Positions 49,289 through 58,755 are shown, counted from the stretch's first letter. The stretch: DNA of 64,000 nt from Calditrichia bacterium (GCA_028284445.1 JANQRS010000003.1:1-64000), one strand, 5' to 3'. Notes: generated by a model from the sequence alone, not told the origin. Numbers and translations: made by a program.

Positions 49289-50001
49289 AGGCCCAGCCTC
49301 ATCTTTAATTGTGAGACAGCTACAATTGCCGCGGTTTCAGCTCGAAGAATATGCTGACCGAGGGAAATTTGCTGAAAGTTTTCTGACTTGGAAGCGGCGA
49401 CTTCCTCCTCGCTAAATCCGCCTTCCGGGCCGATCAGTATCGTGGCCCCATTGCTGCTGTCAGCAGGTAGTTCGGATAGCGACACAGCGGATGCGCCGGG
49501 ATGAGCAACTAGCAAAAGATGATTCTTTTCCCTCTTGCTGGTCGACAGCCATTCTTTGAAATCGAGTAGGGGAGAGATTTTCGGCATATAAGCCTGCCCA
49601 CTTTGCTTCATTGCCGCGACGGCGATGTTTTGCAGATGCTGATGTTTGAATTGCCGGACGCTGCTATGTTGAAATGTTATCGGTTGAATGCAACCGATGC
49701 CCAATTCGGTGAGCTTCTCGATGGCCCAGTCCATGCGATTGGGGCGGATTAAGGCCAGGCCGACCACAATGCTCTGCTCTGCTAATGGTGCAATGGTTTC
49801 CAATTGATCAACAAGGCAGGTAACGCTTCCGCGATCAGCAGACTGAATTGTGCAAGTGGCCAACAGTCCTTTACCGTTGGTGAGCCGGATCTGCTCACCA
49901 CTACGTTTGCGGAACACCCGCTGAATATGATGGGCCTCAGGGCCGGAGAGCGGTACTTGTTCCTGGGAAGATTTGAGATCCGGCGCATAGAAAAGGTTCA
50001 T
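49285..50001 (-). CDS. rsmE: 16S rRNA (uracil-1498-N3)-methyltransferase
   Basis: A 238-residue SPOUT-class enzyme that methylates U1498 of 16S rRNA using SAM. It has the N-terminal PUA-like part (VPLSGPEAHHIQRVFRKRSGEQIRLTNGKG), the catalytic half beginning GLALIRPNRMDWAIEKLTELGI, and the knot motifs ATILIGPEGGFSEEEV and ISLGQHILRAETAAIVAVSQL, which are the family signature. GGGAG lies seven bases upstream of the ATG. It is followed, in overlap, by the GNAT gene. Confidence 0.95.
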   Translation of the reverse strand: MNLFYAPDLKSSQEQVPLSGPEAHHIQRVFRKRSGEQIRLTNGKGLLATCTIQSADRGSVTCLVDQLETIAPLAEQSIVVGLALIRPNRMDWAIEKLTELGIGCIQPITFQHSSVRQFKHQHLQNIAVAAMKQSGQAYMPKISPLLDFKEWLSTSKREKNHLLLVAHPGASAVSLSELPADSSNGATILIGPEGGFSEEEVAASKSENFQQISLGQHILRAETAAIVAVSQLKMRLGL

Positions 50002-50029
50002 TGGTTGCTCCCTTGACAGGAAAGAGACA

Positions 50030-51391
50030 TCAGAAGCTTACACCACCAAGAATCAACCACTCGCGATTGCCGTCGTCGTTCCAGGCATGTTCGATACGAA
50101 GGAGGTAAATATACGGCAGGTGCAGATGCAGGCCAAGGCCGTAGCCGGTGTTGTGGTTGCCAATTGAGAGCTCTTCTTTACGGTCCCAAACCACGCCGCT
50201 GTCCATAAATGCCCCAACGCTGACGCCGTACTTAAGATCCTTGAATACACCGGAGGTGGCTTCCGGGGCATCGCCCCAGGATAAGAAACGAACCGGTAGC
50301 AGATTTACGCGCAGTTCATAACTTTGCAACATCAGGTTTTGGGCGGTCAAGCGGCGATTAAAATGGCCGCGAATGCGGTCGCCAAAGCCAATAAAGACGC
50401 GATCGTACACCGGTAGATCGCCACGATTCAACCGAAGTAAATTGCGAGCGCCAATACTGATCCGCGAGGTGATAGGCAGGTAGCCGCGATTATCAAATTC
50501 AAATCGCCAGAAGTCAGGCTGCTGGTCTGTAAATCCATTTTTTGAAATTGTGTAGCGCAAGAACACCCCTTTGGTTGGGTATTCGAAGAGGTTTCGATAG
50601 TCGCTGCGCCACTGCAAGCTCAGGCGGGTCGTAATATCGCTACCGTCGCCGGAGATACTCAATGATTCCAACCCTTCGTCAAACCTGATGCGTCGCATGC
50701 CAAATGTTGCCGTTACGGAATTGTGCAGATCGAGCCGCTTGCCGAGGGAAATCGACCCACCAAGATGACGTTCTTCAATATTCTCTCCCTCTGATACTGC
50801 CGCTGCCGTCGAATCCAGGAAAACCCGATTGGCATTAATATCGTAGAATTTGTTGCGAACCCGACGGGCTCTCAGGTTTATGCCGAGAATTAGGCGAGAA
50901 TGCTTGCCAACCCAGGGATTGTTATACCTGATAAAGAAAGCCGGATTAAACCCCGCCCAGCCCCCAATGCTAAGTTGCTCATTCATGCCGCGAAAATTCA
51001 GGTGGCTTACCTGGAAGCCGTAACTGGCCTGATCCCATTCCTGATCATTGAGAAAGAATACCGGGACCGGATAGATATACCAGGTCTCCGCTACGTCAAT
51101 CATCAAAATATTCTTACCGTTGTTTTCCTCAATAAATAGCTCAACTCGCTTAAACAGGAAAAGATTCGATAGTCGCTCCTGGATGTAGTGAATGTCCTTG
51201 AGCTCCATTTTTGCCGGTAGATCGAAAGGTATTTCACGCAGCAGGACTTCTTTCTTGGTGCGCTTGTTTCCGTGGACTTCTATGGCGTCAATTTGAATGG
51301 GGAATTGGACGAATTCTTCATCCTGAGGGAAGGTTGCCGCACTGAAAATCAATATCAGCAGTAGAGCGGCAGAAAAATGTAGTTGCTTCAT
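50030..51391 (-). CDS. Short Omp85/BamA-type outer-membrane protein
   Basis: A 453-residue protein with a signal peptide (FSAALLLILIFSAATFPQ), one POTRA domain (IQIDAIEVHGNKRTKKEVLLREIPF through KNILMIDVAETW, about 30-110), and a beta-barrel of roughly 16 strands ending WLILGGVSF with the terminal Phe expected for Bam recognition. The loop-6 element appears as DRIRGHFNRR (near 345), replacing the usual VRGF/Y. With a single POTRA it is much shorter than BamA (five POTRAs), so it is more likely a specialised Omp85 member than the essential BamA. The partner and substrate are unknown. Confidence 0.82.
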   Translation of the reverse strand: MKQLHFSAALLLILIFSAATFPQDEEFVQFPIQIDAIEVHGNKRTKKEVLLREIPFDLPAKMELKDIHYIQERLSNLFLFKRVELFIEENNGKNILMIDVAETWYIYPVPVFFLNDQEWDQASYGFQVSHLNFRGMNEQLSIGGWAGFNPAFFIRYNNPWVGKHSRLILGINLRARRVRNKFYDINANRVFLDSTAAAVSEGENIEERHLGGSISLGKRLDLHNSVTATFGMRRIRFDEGLESLSISGDGSDITTRLSLQWRSDYRNLFEYPTKGVFLRYTISKNGFTDQQPDFWRFEFDNRGYLPITSRISIGARNLLRLNRGDLPVYDRVFIGFGDRIRGHFNRRLTAQNLMLQSYELRVNLLPVRFLSWGDAPEATSGVFKDLKYGVSVGAFMDSGVVWDRKEELSIGNHNTGYGLGLHLHLPYIYLLRIEHAWNDDGNREWLILGGVSF

Positions 51392-51577
51392 TTAAAAACG
51401 ATCCGGATAGTTCTGGGTTGGTGCCGGCCGTCGGCCAGGCGGGATTGATTGCCATGTCTCCGCATACAAAATGTATGATCGGGATATTGAGAGAGTTCCA
51501 TATTTGCCGAATGAAATCAAATATGGGGCAAACTTAGGTATGACTTGAGCGATTGTCAAGAAACGATTGGATTGTCA
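51392..51577. other. Short intergenic region
   Basis: 186 bases between two minus-strand genes. A GC-rich inverted repeat around GCCGGCCGTCGGC (near 51423) is the only visible structure. The promoter of the Omp85 gene should lie here. Confidence 0.3.
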
Positions 51578-53167
51578 TCAGGTTATCCAGATTGGATTCG
51601 TCAGGCAGAAATATTGCAGATCGGTTCGAACTTCCAGGCGAAGATAGCCGGGCGGCAGTCCGGAAGAAAAGTGCAAGGGCCTTTCTACAGTCATAAGGGA
51701 GGGGAGGAATTCGATGCTGCGGGTCTCTTCCCGTGAGGCCGAATAGTCCCCGATATAGAGGTTGATTTGCGCCAGCCTACCAAATTCATCACTAGTGCTG
51801 CACTGAATGGATAGCTGGAATGCTTCGTTGGCTGATATTGAAGAGCCAATGCTGCTTGTTCTTTGCGTGCCGGCGATGAGCAGGTTTGCGGCCGGGCCGT
51901 TGGAGATGATCACCTGCTTTTGGCGCAGACTGGTGAGCAAATTGTCTCGCGAAAGCTCGCCTTCACAATAAATGCCGCTGCGAGTTTCTCCCAGGCGCTG
52001 CTGCAATTCATTGACCATTCTCAGGAAAGGAATGGTGATTTGCCGGTAGCGATTAAAATTGCCATGCGCATCTGTTCCGCCCAGGATGCCGACTTGATGT
52101 CCGCTTAGCAGCACTTTTCGCCAGCGATTGAGCCCTTTCTGAAATGCACGGTCGATGCGGCCGTTAAGAATTTGCCAGTAATCAAGTTCCTGCAGCGTTA
52201 GGTCCTTGCGCCGCCAGTGACCTCGATTCAGGATCAGGCGCTGCGATAGCGGCGGGGCATCAAAGGGATGTGCGGCAGCAATAATGACCTCTGCTTCGCG
52301 ACGCGCGTTTTTGAGAAGCTCCGGCAAGGCCGATGTCGGCCTGGTTCGCAGGGGCTTTTCGCCACTGTCGCCATCGCCGGGATGGTATTGACGATTGCCG
52401 AGGATCAGGCAGTGGACGTTTTCCCGCTGATGATTCCCGACCGATACCTCTTCTCCGTTAAGGATGACGAATTCCTTTTCCTCTGCGTTTAGGTGTGTAA
52501 TTTCCTGCTGCTGCGTTTGCCATTTCTTCAGATCCGGATCGTTTCGGGTATAGTCGCCCGGCAGATCGTCCAGATCGTACGAATGATCGGTGATGCCGAT
52601 AAAGTCCAGACCAAGGGAGCGGGCGCAAATGGCGGTTTCCGCAATCGGCGCACCAAATTCGATCTGGTCATCGGTGTAGTTGCTGTGAAGATGCACATCG
52701 CCCCAGCGCAAACCGGGCAAAATCGGTAGACCCTCGCCGGCGATATCTATTTGAAAAGGGTGACGAGGTATATGCCGGTAATTATCCTGCACCAATACAC
52801 GTTTGCCTTGCCTGATAGAATACCAAAGTTGTGCTTCCAGGAAATAGCGCCCTGTTTCGGCAAAGTGCCTTGCCGGAAGCCGGAAAGTCCGGGCACTAAA
52901 TCGGGTATCACATGCCTGGTTTAAGGTCTTTTCCCAAGTGCCTGTTTGCCCTTGCTCTGTGGAAATATGCACAGCGATGCGCTCCAGCTGGCACTGAAAA
53001 CGATCCGCATCTTTGACAAAGAGGAAAAGAGGAACATCGTTTCCTTTAACACCGCGATAGGGTAGATCGAAAATAATTTCCGGCTCACGATGAAAGAGGC
53101 GGCTGAAGATGCCAGGTATGCGATAATGAATCTCAGCGTAACTAAGAAAGGGGAGCATGGGCGGCAT
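51578..53167 (-). CDS. PHP-domain metallohydrolase, CehA/McbA-like
   Basis: A 529-residue protein. The N-terminal 150 residues are beta-rich. The PHP domain starts at WGDVHLHSNYTDD (H-x-H metal motif) and continues with LDFIGITDHSYDLD, ILNGEEVSVG and IAAAHPFDAPP, with GGTDAHGNF as a late metal motif. The C-terminal part (about 420-529) is again beta-rich. This order matches CehA/McbA-family hydrolases, some of which act on esters or phosphoesters. No clear signal peptide or RBS is visible for the start at 53167, so a start a few codons downstream is possible. Confidence 0.8.
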   Translation of the reverse strand: MPPMLPFLSYAEIHYRIPGIFSRLFHREPEIIFDLPYRGVKGNDVPLFLFVKDADRFQCQLERIAVHISTEQGQTGTWEKTLNQACDTRFSARTFRLPARHFAETGRYFLEAQLWYSIRQGKRVLVQDNYRHIPRHPFQIDIAGEGLPILPGLRWGDVHLHSNYTDDQIEFGAPIAETAICARSLGLDFIGITDHSYDLDDLPGDYTRNDPDLKKWQTQQQEITHLNAEEKEFVILNGEEVSVGNHQRENVHCLILGNRQYHPGDGDSGEKPLRTRPTSALPELLKNARREAEVIIAAAHPFDAPPLSQRLILNRGHWRRKDLTLQELDYWQILNGRIDRAFQKGLNRWRKVLLSGHQVGILGGTDAHGNFNRYRQITIPFLRMVNELQQRLGETRSGIYCEGELSRDNLLTSLRQKQVIISNGPAANLLIAGTQRTSSIGSSISANEAFQLSIQCSTSDEFGRLAQINLYIGDYSASREETRSIEFLPSLMTVERPLHFSSGLPPGYLRLEVRTDLQYFCLTNPIWIT

Positions 53168-53196
53168 GTGTTGAGAGTTCGTTCATGGAAGAGGAT

Positions 53197-53347
53197 ACGG
53201 TTCCAGTGGGGGAATGACAAATGACAAATGATAAATCATGAAGAAAAACGGTTCCAGTGGGGGAATGACAAATGACAAATCATGAAGAAAATTGAAGCAT
53301 TGAAAATTGAAAATTGAAGCATTGAAACATCGAAGCATTGAAAATCA
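53197..53347. repeat. Tandem repeat block between PHP and histidine kinase genes
   Basis: Two copies of a 44- to 51-base unit (53197-53247 and 53248-53291) begin ACGGTTCCAGTGGGGG, contain ATGACAA heptads, and differ by one heptad. They are followed by a 7-base-periodic stretch of CATTGAA/AATTGAA units up to 53347. Slippage is the likely origin. No spacers are present, so it is not a CRISPR array. Confidence 0.8.
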
Positions 53348-53366
53348 TTCAACGGACAACTAAAGC

Positions 53367-54683
53367 CTAGCCTGCCATCGGGAAGCGCAGCGCCACCGTT
53401 GTTCCCGTGCCGAGTTCACTTTGCACATCGATTTCCCCTTTCATCTGCTCTATGAGTTGTTGGGTGATGGCCATACCCAAACCGCTGCCGGTTGCCCGGG
53501 TGCTGAAAAAGGGATCAAAAATTTGCCTGAGGGTTTCTTCATCCATACCCTCACCGGTGTCCTTAATTGAAATGATATACGAACCCGCAGATTGCCTGCT
53601 CTCAATGAGAATGCTGCCGTCATCCGGCGTTGATTTGCGAGCATTGTCCACGATGTTCAAAATGATTTGCCGGAACGCGTCACCTGCAAGCACTACCCGG
53701 CTTTCAGACGCTTCCAGGTTCAAACTGATGCGGGCGTCATCAATTTGCTTGAGAATGTCTCTGACCAGTTTGTCTGCAGATGTCGTATCTGTTTGCAATT
53801 CCCGGCGCCGGGCAAATTGCAGAAAATCATTAACCAGGCGGTTTAGTCGATTGATTTCGTCCGGTATGAAGTCAAAAAGCTCATTGTCCTCTTTTGCGTA
53901 GCGCTTTTGCAGAACCTCAGCTGATCCTTTGATAATGCTAAGCGGGTTGCGGATTTCATGGGCGACCATGGCCGCCATCTGACCGAGGTGGGCCAGGCGG
54001 GATTGTTGATTCAGCTGATTTTCAATCTGCAGCAGCCGTCGAAATGCGGCAACCACAATGCCGGCGAAGAGCAGGATAAGCCCAAGACCGCCAAGGGCAA
54101 TGTAGAGCATGGCGCTGCGCATAAATTCCAGGGAGCTGAATAGATCGCGCGACGCCTCAATAATCAGTATGGCTGTGACATCATCCTGTAAATTGCGGAT
54201 TGGTGCATATGCCGTCAAAAATGTTTGATCATCAAAATAACTCAGCTCCGGGCGTACCACAACCCCGGTGATGGCAGTGTTAAATAGCGAGTCGTTGAAA
54301 GTGAATCCACGTAGCGGCTCACCACCGCGAAACCCAAAGTCTTCATCGACAAGGATGCTGCGATCCAGCGAAGCGACAAATATCTTTTGATATTCGCCGG
54401 CTTGCTTGAAATCAGCCAGGCGGGTTTCAAGAGCAATTAAATCTCGCGTACGAACCAGTTCGGGCAAACTTTGCGCAAAATCGAAGAAAAATTCCTGCCC
54501 AATAAAAGTGGCGTACGCTTCACTTACATTCTGGAGATCGTCGCGAAACTGGTCGATGATTTGATCTTGAACGGATCTGACGAAAAACCAGCCCCAGAAA
54601 TTTAAGGCTGTCAGTGCAACAATTCCGGTGATCAGGATCGTATATATAACCGGTTTCCTGGACAATAGACCCGGTTTACTCAT
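53367..54683 (-). CDS. Orphan sensor histidine kinase
   Basis: A 438-residue kinase. Helix 1 spans about 14-35, the periplasmic sensor domain about 36-188 (it resembles a double Cache/PAS-like fold), and helix 2 about 190-213. HisKA holds MAAMVAHEIRNPLSIIKGSAEVL with the phosphorylated His at 242. The HATPase domain has ILNIVDNARKS, DTGEGMDEETL, FDPFFSTRATGSGLGMAI. It looks like the NtrB/ZraS/AtoS type that pairs with a sigma-54 activator, but no response regulator is adjacent. I chose ATG at 54683, which overlaps the NYN gene stop by eight bases; codons further upstream would intrude into that gene. Confidence 0.9.
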   Translation of the reverse strand: MSKPGLLSRKPVIYTILITGIVALTALNFWGWFFVRSVQDQIIDQFRDDLQNVSEAYATFIGQEFFFDFAQSLPELVRTRDLIALETRLADFKQAGEYQKIFVASLDRSILVDEDFGFRGGEPLRGFTFNDSLFNTAITGVVVRPELSYFDDQTFLTAYAPIRNLQDDVTAILIIEASRDLFSSLEFMRSAMLYIALGGLGLILLFAGIVVAAFRRLLQIENQLNQQSRLAHLGQMAAMVAHEIRNPLSIIKGSAEVLQKRYAKEDNELFDFIPDEINRLNRLVNDFLQFARRRELQTDTTSADKLVRDILKQIDDARISLNLEASESRVVLAGDAFRQIILNIVDNARKSTPDDGSILIESRQSAGSYIISIKDTGEGMDEETLRQIFDPFFSTRATGSGLGMAITQQLIEQMKGEIDVQSELGTGTTVALRFPMAG

Positions 54684-55182
54684 CGTCGTTGTCCTCGTCA
54701 AAAAGTGACTTCCAGTAGCTGACTTCGTCCTCGCCGATATCAGATTCGAACTTTTGCCGCGATAAATCGGTATGATCATTAGGCGCCGGTGTGGAATGAG
54801 AATTGCTAATGATGGTCGCAAAATCGTGGCTGGACAAACTGGCGGCGCCGTGATCGCGCGCAGTAAAGCGAATTTCACGGTCAGAACTTACAACGGTTAG
54901 CTCCGATGGCTTACGATGTTTACGTATCAGCTTTCGAATCACGTCATCTGCTTCCTGGCTGGGTGCGCTAAAGCGAATCTTAAGGTTCGAGCTGTCGCTG
55001 TAATGTTTCGGGTGTCGCTGTGAGGTGTCAAATACTAACGTGATATTTGACCGGTGCGTTGAGGCATATTGTTGTAAAATACGAATCATAGTCTCGCGGC
55101 GTGCATCAAATGGGAGATGGGCCGGAATGTCCAATTTGTTAGACAACAATAAATTGTAGCCGTCGATGATGAGTTGCTTCAT
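54676..55182 (-). CDS. NYN-domain RNase-like protein (YacP/Rae1-type)
   Basis: A 168-residue protein with the PIN-like NYN fold. It opens KQLIIDGYNLLLSN (first Asp), then NITLVFDTSQ, SQEADDVIRKLIRKH (acidic pair) and LTVVSSDREIRFTARDHGA (SSDRE motif). These acidic residues would bind metal in a ribonuclease site; the Bacillus relative Rae1 cleaves mRNA on the ribosome. It ends in an acidic tail (DEDNDDE). The stop overlaps the histidine kinase start, so the two are coupled. Confidence 0.85.
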   Translation of the reverse strand: MKQLIIDGYNLLLSNKLDIPAHLPFDARRETMIRILQQYASTHRSNITLVFDTSQRHPKHYSDSSNLKIRFSAPSQEADDVIRKLIRKHRKPSELTVVSSDREIRFTARDHGAASLSSHDFATIISNSHSTPAPNDHTDLSRQKFESDIGEDEVSYWKSLFDEDNDDE

Positions 55183-55372
55183 ATCTTTTTACCAGTCTCA
55201 AAGGAAAAAATGTAGCTGGCAGCCGCCGGTTAAGCAAGTGAAATGTAGTCGGCGTTTGCAAATAGATGCACATTAACTTAGATTGCAAAGGGTAGTTCGG
55301 ATGCTGCTTTACTGCGTTTCGGCAACTCGATTGACCCCGAATAACAACTTGATAATTATTGAGGACTTATAG

Positions 55373-57166
55373 ATGGAAAATGCGAAAAAACTGCTGGTGT
55401 TGATTGGTGGTGTCATTGTGGTGCTCATTATGGTGCAAATCCTGCAACTAACCAGCAAAAAGGGTTCTGCGATGTCGCCAGTGACCACGCTGGACGAACG
55501 CCAGGAAGAGCCCCGTCATTTTCAGGATGAACGCCCATCTAATTGGTCCGAGCTGAAGCCGGAAAAGTCCGAGGAAAGTGCTGGAACCATTGATGTTGTT
55601 GAATCGGACGATGAAGTCAATGGAGCTGAACCCGAAGAAGAGTTACAGGCGATCACCAACACAGATAGTGCCGCCAGCCTTGCGGCTAAAATTGAGACTG
55701 AAACACCTGACAGTGAAGCTGCCTGGACCCCGGTCGAAAATGTATCTGCCGCTGAAACGGTGGTTGAGGAAAGCGTCGCTTCTGCGCCTGATCCGGTTGT
55801 CACCGGTGGTGTACCTCCTTTTGGTAATCCCAACAAAATTTTTGTCAGTGCCGCCCGCAAAATTGTGCCGGCTGTTGTTTCCATTAATAGCATTCGCCGC
55901 GTAAAGGGGAGCCGCTTCGATTTCTTTCATCCCTTCTTTTCGCCGAAAGAAGAAGACGAGGATGAAGATAAAGACGAGGATGATGATGAAATTATTCAAC
56001 CGGGCTCAGGTTCCGGCATCATTATTAGTAAGGATGGATATATCCTCACCAATCATCACGTGATCGAAGATGCAGAAGAAGTTCGCGTGCTCTTGCACGA
56101 CAAGCGCGAATTCAAGGCACGTATCGTCGGCAGTGATCCTACGACTGATGTTGCGGCGCTGAAGATCGACGCCGGCAATCTTGTTGCGGCGCAAATTGGC
56201 AATTCCGATCAGGTGGAAATTGGCGAGTGGGTAATGGCAGTTGGTAATCCCCTTGAATTTACATCTACTGTCACTGCCGGTATCGTCAGCGCTATGGGAC
56301 GCGACATTCGCATTATTCGTAATCGCTATCGGATTGAAAATTTTATTCAGACGGATGCTGTTATCAACCCCGGCAACAGCGGCGGTGCCCTGGTTAATCT
56401 CAATGGCGAAGTCATAGGTGTCAATACTGCTATTGCCACGCGCAATGGCTATTATCATGGATATGGCTTTGCGATTCCGATTAATCTCGCTAATAAGGTT
56501 GTGCGCGATCTTATGCAGCATGGTCGTGTGCGTCGTGCCTTGTTGGGCATTAGCATTGGTGAAGTAAACGATCGTACTGCTCGCGGCGTTGGTCTCGATA
56601 AACCGATGGGCGCCCTCGTACAAAGCGTTGAGCGTGGCTTCCCGGCAGAACGTGCCGGCCTTCGTCAGGGCGACATTATCCTGAAAGTAGACGGTGAAGA
56701 AGTCACCTCGGTAAATGACCTGCAGACTAAAGTTGCCCAACATCAACCTGGAGAATCGGTTGTGTTGGTGGTTTGGCGTGACTCCCGTGAATGGGAAGTG
56801 AAAGTTGATCTGGCAGAAGCGCCGCATGAGGATAATCGCACTGCTGCCAATGAGACCCGTGAAAAGCTGGAATTTAAGAATCTCGGTGTTTCGCTGCGCG
56901 AGTTGACGGATTCCGAAAAAGAAGCGTTTGAAGTCGAAGGCGGCTTATTTGTCACCCGGGTTGCCCCGGAGAGTCCTACTGAACGTGCCGGCATGTTCCC
57001 GAGAGCGCTCCTTCGCACGATTGACGGTGTTGACATAAATTCGGTTGCTGATTTCGAAAAGAAATTATCTGAAGCGGGCCCCGGCGATATTCTAAAAATG
57101 AAAATACGCATACAGAACGGTGATGGCGAACTGCTCGAACGCGTGCTGTTTGTAGAGGTGCCCTAA
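55373..57166 (+). CDS. HtrA/DegP-family serine protease with two PDZ domains
   Basis: A 597-residue envelope protease. Residues 8-24 form an N-terminal membrane anchor, and 30-155 a low-complexity, Glu-rich linker. The trypsin-like domain (about 160-390) has the triad H229 (TNHHVIED), D259 (TTDVAAL) and S336 (GNSGGALV). An acidic insert (EEDEDEDKDEDDDE, near 190-205) sits in the loop before the catalytic His. Two PDZ domains follow (about 400-490 and 510-597). It degrades or refolds damaged proteins in the periplasm. The EVE gene follows 14 bases later. Confidence 0.93.
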   Translation: MENAKKLLVLIGGVIVVLIMVQILQLTSKKGSAMSPVTTLDERQEEPRHFQDERPSNWSELKPEKSEESAGTIDVVESDDEVNGAEPEEELQAITNTDSAASLAAKIETETPDSEAAWTPVENVSAAETVVEESVASAPDPVVTGGVPPFGNPNKIFVSAARKIVPAVVSINSIRRVKGSRFDFFHPFFSPKEEDEDEDKDEDDDEIIQPGSGSGIIISKDGYILTNHHVIEDAEEVRVLLHDKREFKARIVGSDPTTDVAALKIDAGNLVAAQIGNSDQVEIGEWVMAVGNPLEFTSTVTAGIVSAMGRDIRIIRNRYRIENFIQTDAVINPGNSGGALVNLNGEVIGVNTAIATRNGYYHGYGFAIPINLANKVVRDLMQHGRVRRALLGISIGEVNDRTARGVGLDKPMGALVQSVERGFPAERAGLRQGDIILKVDGEEVTSVNDLQTKVAQHQPGESVVLVVWRDSREWEVKVDLAEAPHEDNRTAANETREKLEFKNLGVSLRELTDSEKEAFEVEGGLFVTRVAPESPTERAGMFPRALLRTIDGVDINSVADFEKKLSEAGPGDILKMKIRIQNGDGELLERVLFVEVP

Positions 57167-57180
57167 TTGTCGAGGAAGAG

Positions 57181-57636
57181 ATGCAATATTGGTTAATGAA
57201 ATCAGAGCCGGACGTCTATGGATGGTCGCATTTGAATGCAGAAAAAAATGCCACCGATCATTGGGATGGCGTAAGGAATTATGCTGCCCGAAACCACATG
57301 CGTGCCATGAAAGAAGGCGATCTTTGCTTTTTCTATCATAGCCGGGTGAATCCGCCGCATATTGCTGGTATCGTGAAGGTGGTGCGGGAGGCATATGTGG
57401 ATCCAACCCAATTTGATCCGGAACAGAAATACTACGACCCCAAGAGCAGCAAAGACAATCCTCGCTGGGACATGGTCGATATTAGGGCCGAGCGCGAGCT
57501 TTCCAGCCCGGTGACAATTGCTGAAATCAAGGAAATTCCCGCATTGAAAGATATGGTGTTGCTCAATAATTCTCGCCTGTCGGTCCAACCGGTCACAAAA
57601 GAAGAGTGGGATGTCATTGTAGCGCTGCGGCCCTGA
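57181..57636 (+). CDS. EVE domain-containing protein
   Basis: A 151-residue protein that is all EVE domain: QYWLMKSEPDVYGW at the start, TDHWDGVRNYAARNHMRAMKEGDLCFFYHS (the aromatic cage and PUA-like core), IAGIVKVVREAYVDPTQFD, and PRWDMVDIRAERELSSPVTI. The related PUA-like fold of YTH and ASCH domains binds modified bases; EVE proteins are thought to read modified nucleic acids. It lies just after the protease gene with no visible own promoter. Confidence 0.92.
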   Translation: MQYWLMKSEPDVYGWSHLNAEKNATDHWDGVRNYAARNHMRAMKEGDLCFFYHSRVNPPHIAGIVKVVREAYVDPTQFDPEQKYYDPKSSKDNPRWDMVDIRAERELSSPVTIAEIKEIPALKDMVLLNNSRLSVQPVTKEEWDVIVALRP

Positions 57637-57663
57637 CCGGCCGCAAATGCCGTAAATTTTTTT
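57627..57663 (+). terminator. Possible terminator after the EVE gene
   Basis: GCGGCC pairs with GGCCGC around a short loop that contains the stop codon, followed about 12 bases later by a run of seven T residues. The distance between stem and T-run is larger than usual, so the assignment is weak. Confidence 0.35.
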
Positions 57664-57886
57664 CACACCCCTATCATGCCTTTTTTTAAACAACATCTCC
57701 TTAAACGCGCCGATTATCACATGCCGGCTGTTCCGGGACGGCTATGTTTAGCCCTATATCAGGGGTGTATTGCCCACATGCCCTGACCTGTCCTCAAGAA
57801 ATATGTCCTATTTAGTACGCCGGGAGCAACTTGGTACGGTAATTGTTATTGTTCCGAATACGCTTCTAGCAAAAGGAATAGCTGAA
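57664..57886. other. Intergenic region upstream of the TPR gene
   Basis: About 220 bases without recognised features. It probably carries the promoter of the TPR-phosphatase pair. An in-frame extension of the TPR gene to 57770 exists but gives no signal peptide. Confidence 0.35.
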
Positions 57887-58735
57887 ATGAAAGTATCTAA
57901 GTTGGCTGTTGCGTTCAGCCTTTGTATGATGCTGATGCAAGGATTTGCGAATGCACATACGCCATTACACGAACAAATTGATGCCACAACGGCGCGAATT
58001 GCGGCAAACCCCGATGATGCTTTGCTATATGTGAAGCGCGGGGAACTGTATCGGGCCCACGAAGATTGGCAACTGGCCCTGGATGATTTCCATCGGGCGA
58101 TCGACCTGGACACCAGTCTGACGGTTGTGGAAGTATACATTGCCCGTGTGCTGCATGAAAACGAAAGCTATAGCAAGGCTATTGACATTCTCGATAATTA
58201 CCTGCGGCGCTACCCGGATGATCCTGAGGCATTTTTGCTGCGCGCGAGAACGGCGATGGAGCTGAAAAAATACCATCGCGCAGAAGTTGACTATCAAAAG
58301 GCCATTGAACGCTTCAAGATTTATGAAGCTGTTACTGCACAAATGTATCTGGAACATGTCGATGCACTCCTTGCCAGCCGCAAGGGGATTCCTGCTGCAC
58401 TTTCCCTGCTCGACCAGGGATTAACGGATCTTGAAGGCTTACCGGTGTTGCAAACCCGCGCCATTGAACTGGAGCTGGAACGCCGGATGCCGGAAGCGGC
58501 ACTGCGTCGCATTGAAGCGCTTCCGGAAAACTTGCGTAACAGCCAGATGTGGCAGCATCAAAGAGCCAGAATTTTGGAAGAGTCGTCGAAAATCACCGAA
58601 GCGATCGCTGCGTACCGGCAGCTACTGGCGACCATGGAGCATCAAACGGTGCGTCGCGGTCCCACGCCTGCCACGCTGCAAATCCGCGAGGAATGCGAAG
58701 AAGCACTGGCGCGCCTGACAGATTCTCCACGTTGA
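57887..58735 (+). CDS. Secreted TPR protein
   Basis: A 282-residue protein. The start at ATG 57887 gives a clean signal peptide (KLAVAFSLCMMLMQGFANA) with AAAAGGA upstream; an in-frame codon at 57770 adds 39 residues and is unlikely. At least four TPR motifs follow, for example DALLYVKRGELYRAHEDWQLALDDFHRAIDLD (near 40-72) and PEAFLLRARTAMELKKYHRAEVDYQKAIE. It should act as a protein-interaction scaffold in the periplasm. The phosphatase gene starts 20 bases downstream, so the two are probably co-transcribed. Confidence 0.85.
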   Translation: MKVSKLAVAFSLCMMLMQGFANAHTPLHEQIDATTARIAANPDDALLYVKRGELYRAHEDWQLALDDFHRAIDLDTSLTVVEVYIARVLHENESYSKAIDILDNYLRRYPDDPEAFLLRARTAMELKKYHRAEVDYQKAIERFKIYEAVTAQMYLEHVDALLASRKGIPAALSLLDQGLTDLEGLPVLQTRAIELELERRMPEAALRRIEALPENLRNSQMWQHQRARILEESSKITEAIAAYRQLLATMEHQTVRRGPTPATLQIREECEEALARLTDSPR

Positions 58736-58755
58736 TTCATTACCAAGAAAGATCT

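Noticed and set aside
53197..53347. A possible CRISPR array
   Set aside because: The units are directly adjacent with no unique spacers, and the period is a simple heptad.
56006..56827. A 273-codon minus-strand frame
   Set aside because: It is antisense to the protease domain of HtrA, which has all three catalytic residues; no domain is seen.
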